Shown here: positions 31,696-39,148 of the stretch, in pieces
Numbering within the stretch: the first letter of the stretch is position 1
How the letters are laid out: each line of letters begins with the position of its first letter
DNA from: Amycolatopsis rifamycinica
GTDB lineage: Bacteria > Actinomycetota > Actinomycetes > Mycobacteriales > Pseudonocardiaceae
DNA length: 64,000 nt
Assembly: GCF_000695625.1 (NCBI RefSeq)
Contig: NZ_JMQI01000041.1
Span: 1-64,000, forward strand
Direction of reading: 5' to 3'
The notes under the pieces: model-generated
Told to the model about the DNA's origin: nothing
The model's database searches: none
What the model saw: only the letters and a program-made list of their open reading frames with translations
Position numbers and translations under genes: made by a program

Positions 31696-33428
31696 GGCTG
31701 GCCGACCTCGACCTTGGCGACGCACACCGGTGCGCCCGGGCTCGACAGCTGCACGCCGATGTGGTCGAAGAGGCCGTCCACCGGCATGTACAGCGAGTGC
31801 AGCCCGGCCTGGAACCACACCGGCGTCCGCTCCACCAGCCCTTCGCCGCCGTCGGAGGTGAAGTAGTCGATCTTCAGCAGGTGCCTGCCGAGCAGCGGTT
31901 TGTCGAGCGGGACGGGCACCGGTGTTTCGCCGACCGTGTACCCGCAGTCCGGTACCGGCCCCGGTATCCCCCGGGATTCCGCGTCGACCCCGGTGATCAG
32001 GTGGGGGGTGCCGGTGGCGTCGAGCTGGTGCATCCGGTTCGTCGGCTGGTCGAAGTGGGTGCCGGGCAGCAGGCCGGCCACCCGCGACGCCCGCGAGTCC
32101 GCGCCGAACCATTCGTGCACCACATCGGACGGCACGAACGTGTCGTAGAAGACCAGATCCGGGTTCTCCTCGACGGCGGCGCGGACATTTCCGAGGTATT
32201 GCGCGGAACGCTCGAACCGCAGCGCCGGCGCCAGCCGGGAAAAGCCCACCGCGGAACTGGCGAGCAGAAGCACGCACACGATGAGCGCGATCGGCCGCTC
32301 CCGGTGGCCGCCGGACGGCGCAACCGCGCCCGGCCGCAGGAAGGCGAACGCGCCGCACAGGGCGGCCACCAGCACCAGATCGGCGACGTACCGGGGATCG
32401 TCCCCCGCCCCCGGGCCGACTTCGCGCAGCCGGGTCAGCGCGAGCAGGCCGACGTCCACGGCGAACACCGCCGCGAGCAGCGCCCAAGCCGCCCACGCCC
32501 GCCGCCCGCCGGCCCGCACCCCGGCGGCCACCACGGCCACCGCGGCCGCCAGCAGCAGGACGACGACCACGAACGGCGACGGCGCCCAGGTCGCGCCCGG
32601 CCCGGCGCCGGACCACGGCCCGCCGGCCAGGCCCGGCAGCAGGGTGTCCCCGAGCATCCGGCCGGTCAGGTCGGCGACCGTGCCGGCCGTCATCGGCTGC
32701 GCGCCCTGCCCGACCTGGCTCGACGTCACCACGAAGAAGACCGCCACGAACCCGGCCAGCAGCGCGGCGTGCGCCGCCCAGTAGCGCCGGTGCTCGCGGA
32801 ACGACCGTCCGAGCAGGACGGTCACCCCGGCCAGCAGCACCGGGATCACCGCGGCCTTCTCGTAGAAAGCCAGGCCGGACAGCGTCCAGGCGAAGGCGCC
32901 CAGCCACCAGCGCCCGCCGTCCCGCAGGAACCGGACGTGCGCGTGCAGGGCCCCGGCGGTGGCGAGCACCACCGGGACCAGCTGGACGCCGTAGGACCAC
33001 CACAGCGTCGGGACCAGCAGCAACGGCGACGCGGTGAACACGGTGAACGGCACCAGGAGCGCCCAGCGGCGGCCGAAGCAGCGCACCAGCAGGCACCAGA
33101 ACAGCACCGTCGCGACGGCCCGCATGAGCAGCAGCGGCAGCATCAGCACGCCGAAGTTCAGCGGCGCCCACCAGGTCAGCACGGCGGCGAGGAAGAACCC
33201 GCCGGGCTGCAGGTGGCCGTGGTAGTCCTGGAACAGGTAGCCGAGGTCGAACGGCCCGGCCGCGGCCGCCTGGTGGGTGACGACGAAGTCGTCCTGGGCG
33301 AGGCTCCCGTGCAGGGCCGCCCACACGTGCAGCGCGAGCGGCACCACCCCGGCCACGAAGGCGACGAGGACGAGCGCGGACGGTCTTCGGACCACCCGTG
33401 GCGCGGGCTGCTCGATCTCCACCAACAC
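31677..33428 (-). CDS. Polytopic membrane protein, GT-C-like
   Basis: A 583-residue membrane protein. About ten helices (residues 18-400) follow a short basic N-terminus; the loop LHGSLAQDDFVVTHQAAAAG after helix 1 carries a DD pair, as in GT-C transferases of the PMT/DUF2029 type, and GHLQPGGFFLAAVLTWWAP follows. The C-terminal part (about 410-583) is extracytoplasmic and has strands such as YDTFVPSDVVHEWFGADSRA. It is probably a membrane glycosyltransferase; donor and acceptor unknown. GTG start. The next gene upstream on the same strand ends 9 bp away, so they may be co-transcribed. The final VVSGK is encoded by a dispersed palindrome. Confidence 0.65.
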   Translation of the reverse strand: MLVEIEQPAPRVVRRPSALVLVAFVAGVVPLALHVWAALHGSLAQDDFVVTHQAAAAGPFDLGYLFQDYHGHLQPGGFFLAAVLTWWAPLNFGVLMLPLLLMRAVATVLFWCLLVRCFGRRWALLVPFTVFTASPLLLVPTLWWSYGVQLVPVVLATAGALHAHVRFLRDGGRWWLGAFAWTLSGLAFYEKAAVIPVLLAGVTVLLGRSFREHRRYWAAHAALLAGFVAVFFVVTSSQVGQGAQPMTAGTVADLTGRMLGDTLLPGLAGGPWSGAGPGATWAPSPFVVVVLLLAAAVAVVAAGVRAGGRRAWAAWALLAAVFAVDVGLLALTRLREVGPGAGDDPRYVADLVLVAALCGAFAFLRPGAVAPSGGHRERPIALIVCVLLLASSAVGFSRLAPALRFERSAQYLGNVRAAVEENPDLVFYDTFVPSDVVHEWFGADSRASRVAGLLPGTHFDQPTNRMHQLDATGTPHLITGVDAESRGIPGPVPDCGYTVGETPVPVPLDKPLLGRHLLKIDYFTSDGGEGLVERTPVWFQAGLHSLYMPVDGLFDHIGVQLSSPGAPVCVAKVEVGQPVVSGK

Positions 33429-33437
33429 GGGCTGTCC

Positions 33438-35018
33438 TCACTTCTTGCAGGCGGGCGGCTGGCACATGAGCTTGCTCAGTGCCTGGTAGAAGACGTCGGA
33501 GATCTTGCGCGGGTCGGGCGTGGTGAAGGACTCGCCGCCGGTCGCGGCCGAGACCTGCCGGAGCTCGCTCGCGTCGATGTCCGGGCCGATGCCGATCCCG
33601 ATCACCGGCAGCGGTTTCCGCGGGTCTTGCAGCCGGCCCAGCTCGGTGAGCAGGCCGGGCAGCCCGATCGAGTCGCCGTCCTCGTTGCGGCCGTCGGTGA
33701 GCACGACGACGACGTTGATCCGGCCGAGCTGCCAGCTCTGCCGGGCGTTCTGGTACGCGGCGAGGATCGAGTCGTACAGCCCGGTCGCGCCGCCGGGTTT
33801 CGGCTTGACCGCCTGCAGCGTCGCCACCCCGCCCGCGGCCAGCTGTTCGGAGATCGGCCGCATCGGCAGCAGTTCCCGGTAGTCCTTGTTGCCGTCGAGC
33901 TTCGTCGAGAACAGCCAGAGGCCGATCTCGGTGGTCGGCTTGAACAGCCCGAGCCCCTGCGTCGCGGCTTCGAGCGTCAGCGACATCCGGCTGCGGCCGG
34001 TGCCGGGCACGGTGGCGGCCATCGAACCGGATACGTCGAGCAGCACCTGCACGCGGGCACTGAGGTTCGCCCCGGCCCACGCCTGGAGCACGCCGTACAT
34101 CATGTCGGGGGCGGGCGGCCCGGCCGGGCGCGGCGCGGCGTCCGTGCGGGTGTCGCGCGGGCGGTCGCCGAGCAGCTGCCCGGACGGTGTGCGGAACCCG
34201 CCGTCCGCGAACGCCTTGGTGGCGGTCTGGTCGAGCAGCAGCCGCAGGAACCGCTCGGCCGCCGAGCGTGAGGCCTCCGAAGCCCGCGGCAGCACGACGT
34301 ACGGGTAGTCGAAGCTCGGCACGCCCACGGCCGGGTAGGCGGCGACGAGCTTGCGGGCCAGCACCGACTGTTCCGAGGCGGGCCACGCGGGGAACGGCTG
34401 CTTCACGGCGGAGAGCCTGCGGATCTCCTCGGTGAAGGCCGCGGCCGGGTCGGGCGCGCCCTTGGTCAGCTGTTGCAGGCCGATCAGCGCGCCGATGGCG
34501 GCCGGGTCCCGGCCCGGGTCGGGCAGCCCGACCGGGCTCTTCGCGAGGACCTCCGACCAGGACGGCGACTTCCCCGGCCAGCCGGCCTGCTTCGCGACGT
34601 CGTCGGTCAGCGCCAGCACCACCGGCGAGCTCGCCACCGGCTGGCCGGACTCGGGAAGGTTCCACGCGCCGCCGTCGCGGGCCTGCAGCAGCCAGGTGCT
34701 CGACTCCGGCACCCAGACGTCGGGGCCGTTCGCGCCGTTGGCCGCCAGCGCGGTCGCGGTGGCCGGCGACGGGCTCGCCGTGACCTCGACGGAGTAGCAG
34801 TCCCGCTCCGGGACGGTCCGGGCGAGCTCGGTCAGCACAGGGGCGATGTCCGGCGCGGCCGTCAGGCGCACCGGGGTGGTGGTGGCGCAGCCGCCGCCGC
34901 TTAGCCGGTCCTTCAGGTAGTCGAACCCGGCCCAGGCGAGCAGCGCGACCACGAGCAGGACGCTCAGGACGACGACCCGCGCGTCGATCCGCCGGGCCCG
35001 CGCCGGGTGTGCCGCCAT
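33438..35018 (-). CDS. Membrane-anchored protein with solute-binding and VWA domains
   Basis: A 526-residue protein: N-terminal basic tail, one signal-anchor helix (about residues 14-34, RVVVLSVLLVVALLAWAGF), a periplasmic-binding-protein-like domain (about 45-295; VRLTAAPDIAPVL, GPDVWVPESSTWL, FDYPYVVLP), then a von Willebrand A domain (about 320-520) with an intact MIDAS start DVSGSM at residues 328-333 and VVVLTDGRNEDGD. This substrate-binding plus VWA fusion occurs across actinobacteria; its ligand is unknown. It may be an envelope assembly or sensing factor. ATG 35018 has GGAAGG upstream. It ends 9 bp before the GT-C-like gene, suggesting an operon. Confidence 0.8.
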   Translation of the reverse strand: MAAHPARARRIDARVVVLSVLLVVALLAWAGFDYLKDRLSGGGCATTTPVRLTAAPDIAPVLTELARTVPERDCYSVEVTASPSPATATALAANGANGPDVWVPESSTWLLQARDGGAWNLPESGQPVASSPVVLALTDDVAKQAGWPGKSPSWSEVLAKSPVGLPDPGRDPAAIGALIGLQQLTKGAPDPAAAFTEEIRRLSAVKQPFPAWPASEQSVLARKLVAAYPAVGVPSFDYPYVVLPRASEASRSAAERFLRLLLDQTATKAFADGGFRTPSGQLLGDRPRDTRTDAAPRPAGPPAPDMMYGVLQAWAGANLSARVQVLLDVSGSMAATVPGTGRSRMSLTLEAATQGLGLFKPTTEIGLWLFSTKLDGNKDYRELLPMRPISEQLAAGGVATLQAVKPKPGGATGLYDSILAAYQNARQSWQLGRINVVVVLTDGRNEDGDSIGLPGLLTELGRLQDPRKPLPVIGIGIGPDIDASELRQVSAATGGESFTTPDPRKISDVFYQALSKLMCQPPACKK

Positions 35019-35277
35019 GCACGTCCTTCCCTCGTGAGGTGCTGGCAGCTTGCCAGCCGGGTGAGCGGGAAGCCAGTACCGGAAGCGGAACGTCACCATC
35101 GGCCTGTGAGCGCCGGGTGAAGCACGGACGGCGTGCGGCCGATTTGGTGATTCCCCGTGCGGTGTCGCGCATTTCGCTTGACGACCATCCCACGCGGGTA
35201 ATTGCACGATGGCGGACCGTGAACCGATTCCGCCGTTCCTTTCCCCGGCGGTACGGCACCGAACGGAGGCCGAGCCC

Positions 35278-36069
35278 GTGCGCACGATGTACGACGCGGT
35301 GACGGCCGCGAACATCCCCGCGGACGCCCGGATGGTCGCGGGCTACATCGACCGGATCAAGCTCCCGCCCTGGACGCCCGCGGATTGGGCGCGGTTCCCG
35401 AACGCGGTCAAGGTCACCATCGTCAAGAAGGCGGCGACGAACGACGGGCACGTCCTCGACGTCGAGCCCGGCGACGCCACCCCGGCCGAGGCGCCGGGCT
35501 GGGTCCGGATGCGCCGCGCGGCGGGCGCGGACCCGACGATCTACTGCAACCTGTCGACCTGGCCGTCGGTGCGGGCGGCGTTCTCGTCCGCCGGTGTCGC
35601 CGAGCCGCACTACTGGATCGCCCACTACAACGGCGATCCCGCCATCCCGGCCGGCGCGGTCGCCAAGCAGTACCGCGGCAACGTCGCCCCGGGCTACGAC
35701 GTGTCGTCCGTCGCCGACTACTGGCCGGGAGTGGACGGCCCTTCGAGTGGAGTGGAGATCATGGAGCGCATCACCGTGACCCCGCCGAACGCCGCGGAGA
35801 ACGCGGTGCGGGTGTTCCTGTCCGGCAGTCCCGCCGCGGCGGTCGTCATCCGCCCGCGGCTCGGCGGCGACGGCTTCGCCAAACCGATGTGGGTGGGCGA
35901 CATCTACGCCTGGGGCAGCGATCACCAGGGCGTCGGCCACAATCCCACGAAAACGGGTGGGTACAACTCGAAGCTGACGTCGCACCGGCGGTACGACCTG
36001 CCGGGCGCGGTGTGGGCGGACATCAACTACAGCGCGGCCGAGCCGTTCGAGATCGACATCGTCGGGTAG
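35278..36069 (+). CDS. GH25-like/lysin-type hypothetical protein
   Basis: A 263-residue protein. The N-terminal about 165 residues resemble the glycoside hydrolase 25-like TIM-barrel seen in many actinobacterial and phage proteins: MVAGYIDRIKLPPWTPADW, HVLDVEPGDATPAEAPGWV with acidic DVEPGD, DPTIYCNLSTWPSVRAAF, HYWIAHYNGDP and QYRGNVAPGYDVS. The C-terminal about 90 residues (ITVTPPNAAENAVRVFLSGS) form a separate beta-rich domain. No signal peptide is seen, which is odd for a wall-active enzyme. GTG 35278 has GGAGG 8 nt upstream and is preferred to the ATG at 35209. Confidence 0.6.
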   Translation: MRTMYDAVTAANIPADARMVAGYIDRIKLPPWTPADWARFPNAVKVTIVKKAATNDGHVLDVEPGDATPAEAPGWVRMRRAAGADPTIYCNLSTWPSVRAAFSSAGVAEPHYWIAHYNGDPAIPAGAVAKQYRGNVAPGYDVSSVADYWPGVDGPSSGVEIMERITVTPPNAAENAVRVFLSGSPAAAVVIRPRLGGDGFAKPMWVGDIYAWGSDHQGVGHNPTKTGGYNSKLTSHRRYDLPGAVWADINYSAAEPFEIDIVG

Positions 36070-36072
36070 GTC

Positions 36073-37473
36073 TCAGGCGGGCGGCAGCGCGCGGCACAAG
36101 GCTTCGAGGGCCGCGGGAAAAGCGTGTTCGGGCGGTGTCGCGTAGCCGACGACCAGTCCATCCATTGTGGACATCGTGCTGTCCGGGTGCCGGTACCCGG
36201 CCAGGCCGTCGAGCGCGAGCCCCTGCCAGGCCGCCGCCTTCAGCGCGGCTTTCTCGGTGCCCGGCGGGAGCCGCAGCACCGCGTGCAGGCCGGCGGCGAC
36301 CCCGGCCGGCGTCACGTGCGGGGCCCGCTCGGCCAGTGCCGTCACCAGCTGGTCGCGACGGCGGCGGTAGCGCTGGCGCATCCGGCGGATGTGCCGGTCG
36401 TACGCGCCGGAAGCCAGGAACTCCGCCAAGGCCAGCTGGTCGAGCGCGCTCGCCCACGCCTCGCGCTCGCCCTTCACCGCCAGCACCGGGTCGACGAGGT
36501 GCGCGGGCAGCACCAGCCAGCCGAGGCGCAGCGCGGGCGAAAGGCTCTTGCTGACCGAACCGAGGTAGACGACGTGCTCGGGGTCGAGCCCCTGGACCGC
36601 GCCGACCGGCTTGCGGTCGTAGCGGAACTCGCCGTCGTAGTCGTCTTCGAGGAGCACACCGCCGGTCGCGCGGACGTGCCCGATCACCGCGGTGCGGCGG
36701 TCGTGGTGCAGCGGACCGCCCGTCGGGAACTGGTGCGCGGGCGTCAGCAGCACCGCCGGGACGTCGAGGTCTTCGACGCGCGCGCCGCGTTCGTCCAGGG
36801 CCAGCGGGATCGTCCGCACGCCGGCGGCGGCGAAGATCGAGCGGTGGAACGCCAGGCCGTAGGCCTCGACGGCGAGCGGTCCCCGCAGCACGGCCGGGAA
36901 CAGCAGCCTCAGGGCGTGCGCGAAGCCCGAGCACACCACGATCCGCTCCGGGGAAGTCCGCACGCCCCGGGCCCGCGCGAGGTACTCGGCCAGCGCTTCC
37001 CGCAGTTCGCGGCGGCCACGCGGATCGCCGGGGCCGAAGGCGTCGTGCGGCGCCACGCTCAGGGCACGCCGGGCGGCGGCGAGCCATTCGGTGCGCGGGA
37101 ACGAGGTGGCGTCCGGCTGACCCTGCCGGAGGTTGTGCACGGGTTGCGGCGCACCCGGCCCTTTCTTCGGCGTGCGGACCGGTTTCAGCGGCTCGGCACG
37201 CTCGGCGACCCGGGTACCGGAGCCCTGGACGGCGGTGAGCCAGCCTTCGGCGACCAGCTCGGCGTAGGCGTCGGCGACGGTGTTGCGGGCCAGCCCGAGA
37301 TCGGCGGCCAGCGACCGGTACGGCGGCAACCGGGTGCCCGGCCCGAGCCGCCCGGCGCGGACGGCGTCCCGCAGCGCGGCGATGAGCGCCGCCCGCTTGC
37401 CGCCGAGACCGGTCAGCTCCAGGTGCAGGTCGGCGCCGAGCCGCTCCGCCGAATTGACCCATTCTTCCGGCAC
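36073..37473 (-). CDS. MocR-family (GntR-aminotransferase) transcriptional regulator
   Basis: A 466-residue fusion of a GntR winged helix (residues 25-90: LRDAVRAGRLGPGTRLPPYR, LARNTVADAYAELVAEG) to a fold-type I PLP aminotransferase-like domain (about 110-460). The PLP lysine is in YLGSVSKSLSPALRLGW (K about 309); LLEDDYDGEFRYDRKPVGA holds the cofactor-pyridine Asp. MocR proteins sense PLP or amino compounds and control adjacent genes; PdxR is the best known. It is divergent from the AhpD/CMD-like gene 47 bp away, a frequent arrangement, and probably regulates it. Confidence 0.9.
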   Translation of the reverse strand: MPEEWVNSAERLGADLHLELTGLGGKRAALIAALRDAVRAGRLGPGTRLPPYRSLAADLGLARNTVADAYAELVAEGWLTAVQGSGTRVAERAEPLKPVRTPKKGPGAPQPVHNLRQGQPDATSFPRTEWLAAARRALSVAPHDAFGPGDPRGRRELREALAEYLARARGVRTSPERIVVCSGFAHALRLLFPAVLRGPLAVEAYGLAFHRSIFAAAGVRTIPLALDERGARVEDLDVPAVLLTPAHQFPTGGPLHHDRRTAVIGHVRATGGVLLEDDYDGEFRYDRKPVGAVQGLDPEHVVYLGSVSKSLSPALRLGWLVLPAHLVDPVLAVKGEREAWASALDQLALAEFLASGAYDRHIRRMRQRYRRRRDQLVTALAERAPHVTPAGVAAGLHAVLRLPPGTEKAALKAAAWQGLALDGLAGYRHPDSTMSTMDGLVVGYATPPEHAFPAALEALCRALPPA

Positions 37474-37520
37474 GAAAATGCACCATACACAGGGGTCAAA
37501 CTCGCCGTAGTTTTGCGGTC

Positions 37521-37979
37521 ATGACGAACTCCCGCCTCAACTTCGCCAAGACCGCCCCGAAGGCCTTCAAGGCCCTGATCGGCTTCGACGCCGCCGCCCG
37601 CGCCGGACTGGACCCCGCGCTGGTCGAGCTGGTCCAGATCCGCGCGTCCCAGCTCAACCGCTGCGCGTACTGCCTGCACATGCACACCTCCGACGCCCGC
37701 AAGGCAGGCGAAAGCGAGGAGCGCCTGCACATGATCGCGGTGTGGCACGAGGCCGGTCACTTCTTCAGCGAGAAGGAGCGGGCGGCGCTGGCCCTGACCG
37801 AAGCCGTCACGCTCGTCCACGGCGGCGTCCCTGATGACGTGTACACCCGGGCGCTCGGGCAGTTCGGCGAGGAGGAGCTGGGGCAGCTGCTCGCGCTGAT
37901 CTCCACGATCAACACGTGGAACCGCATCGCCATCGCGACGGCGAAGGTGCCGGGCACGGACGAGCGCGCGGCCCGGTAG
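37521..37979 (+). CDS. AhpD/carboxymuconolactone decarboxylase-family protein
   Basis: A 152-residue CMD-family protein of the YcnI/AhpD-like single-domain type. The redox motif CAYCLHMH (C48, C51, H55) is the standard CxxCxxxH, and EERLHMIAVWHEAGHFFSEK and ALALTEAVTLVH complete the helical fold. Such proteins act as alkylhydroperoxidases. The short intergenic region with the divergent MocR regulator (37474-37520) is AT-richer and must carry both promoters. Confidence 0.88.
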   Translation: MTNSRLNFAKTAPKAFKALIGFDAAARAGLDPALVELVQIRASQLNRCAYCLHMHTSDARKAGESEERLHMIAVWHEAGHFFSEKERAALALTEAVTLVHGGVPDDVYTRALGQFGEEELGQLLALISTINTWNRIAIATAKVPGTDERAAR

Positions 37980-38156
37980 CCCGCCTGGCCCTGGTCTTGC
38001 CCACCAAGGCCTGGTCTCAGAACTCGGCGTGCCGCCAGGTGGACCAACGGCCCGCCCGTGGCTCGGCACCGCCCGCCGGTGGGGCCCGGCCCGACGGACC
38101 GGAGGTCTGTCAGGGAGACTGGGGTCAGTGCCCGCCCTCTCGACCTGGAGCCGTTG

Positions 38157-39104
38157 ATGCCGCAAGGGACCGTCCGTTGGTTCGACGCCGAACGGGGTTT
38201 CGGCTTCCTCGCGCCCGAGGACGGCTCGCCGGACGTGTTCGTGCACGCCTCCGAGATCGTCGGGGACGGCGGCGCGAAATTGCTCCGCGAGGGTCAGGCC
38301 GTCGTGTTCGAGGTCGGCGAGAACGACCGCGGGCCCGAGGCGCTGCGCGTTCGCGTCACCGCCGATGCGGCCACCGGCAGCGCCGTGGGCCTGCTCGGCA
38401 CCATCAACTGGTACGAGCCGGGCAAGGGGTACGGCTTCGCGTCGCCGGACGGCGGCGGCGCCGACGTCTTCGTGCACAGCTCCGCCATCGTGACCGGCGG
38501 CGTGGTCACCGAGGGGCAGCGGGTGGCGTTCCTGATCGTCGAAGGCGAGCGCGGCCCGCAGGCCGGGCACGTGATCCCGCTGGGACCAGGGGCCGGCTCA
38601 CCCGCTGCGGCTGGTCTCGCGGACGGTGCCGACGGCACGGTGGCCTGGTACGACGAGGACAAGGGCTTCGGCTTCATCAACCCCGACTCCGGCGCCGGGG
38701 ACGTCTTCGTTCACGCCCGGGCCCTGGCCGAGGGGCTGACGTGGCTCGCGGAGGGCGACCGCGTCGCCTACGAGGTGGCCAGTGGGGACAAGGGCCCGCA
38801 GGCCCGCGACGTGCACCTGGTCCGGGGCGCCGAGCCCCAGACGGCGCCGCAGCGGCCGGCACCTGCCGCGGCCGCGGGGCCGGCGGCACGGGACGTGCCC
38901 GCACGAGGCGGCGAGGGTGTCGTCGCGCGCTACGACGCCGACCGCGGCTTCGGCTTCATCACCCCGGACGCAGGCGGCGACGATCTCTTCGCCCACGCGT
39001 CCGTGATCATGGGGTCGGAGCCGCTGCAGAAGGGTGACCGGGTCCGGTACGCGGTGCGCCAGAGCGATCGGGGCCCACAGGCCGACCGCGTCGAACGCCT
39101 CTGA
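38157..39104 (+). CDS. Protein of four tandem cold-shock domains
   Basis: A 315-residue protein made of four CspA-like domains: residues 4-67, 81-140, 160-222 and 254-315. Each has a start like GTVRWFD, an RNP1 (GFGFLAP, GYGFASP, GFGFINP, GFGFITP) and an RNP2 (DVFVHAS, DVFVHSS, DVFVHAR, DLFAHAS). A Pro/Ala linker (about 226-250) precedes domain 4. Bacterial Csps are normally a single 67-residue domain that binds single-stranded RNA/DNA; four in one chain resembles eukaryotic Unr/CSDE1. All aromatic binding residues remain, apart from Ala replacing Val in RNP2 of domain 4. ATG 38157 has GGAG about 7 nt upstream. Confidence 0.9.
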   Translation: MPQGTVRWFDAERGFGFLAPEDGSPDVFVHASEIVGDGGAKLLREGQAVVFEVGENDRGPEALRVRVTADAATGSAVGLLGTINWYEPGKGYGFASPDGGGADVFVHSSAIVTGGVVTEGQRVAFLIVEGERGPQAGHVIPLGPGAGSPAAAGLADGADGTVAWYDEDKGFGFINPDSGAGDVFVHARALAEGLTWLAEGDRVAYEVASGDKGPQARDVHLVRGAEPQTAPQRPAPAAAAGPAARDVPARGGEGVVARYDADRGFGFITPDAGGDDLFAHASVIMGSEPLQKGDRVRYAVRQSDRGPQADRVERL

Positions 39105-39148
39105 AGAGGCGGCCCCACCGATGGCTGATCACTTGCTTTGAGACAGGT

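Noticed and set aside
31681..35985. A 1434-codon minus-strand frame across the GT-C-like and VWA genes
   Set aside because: Runs in a wrong frame of the real genes, is Arg/Ala/Gly-rich and crosses their start and stop sites without any known motif.
38157..39104. Four separate cold-shock genes or a collapsed tandem duplication
   Set aside because: A single frame without internal stops or ribosome sites links the domains, and they differ enough in sequence to rule out a recent duplication or assembly collapse.
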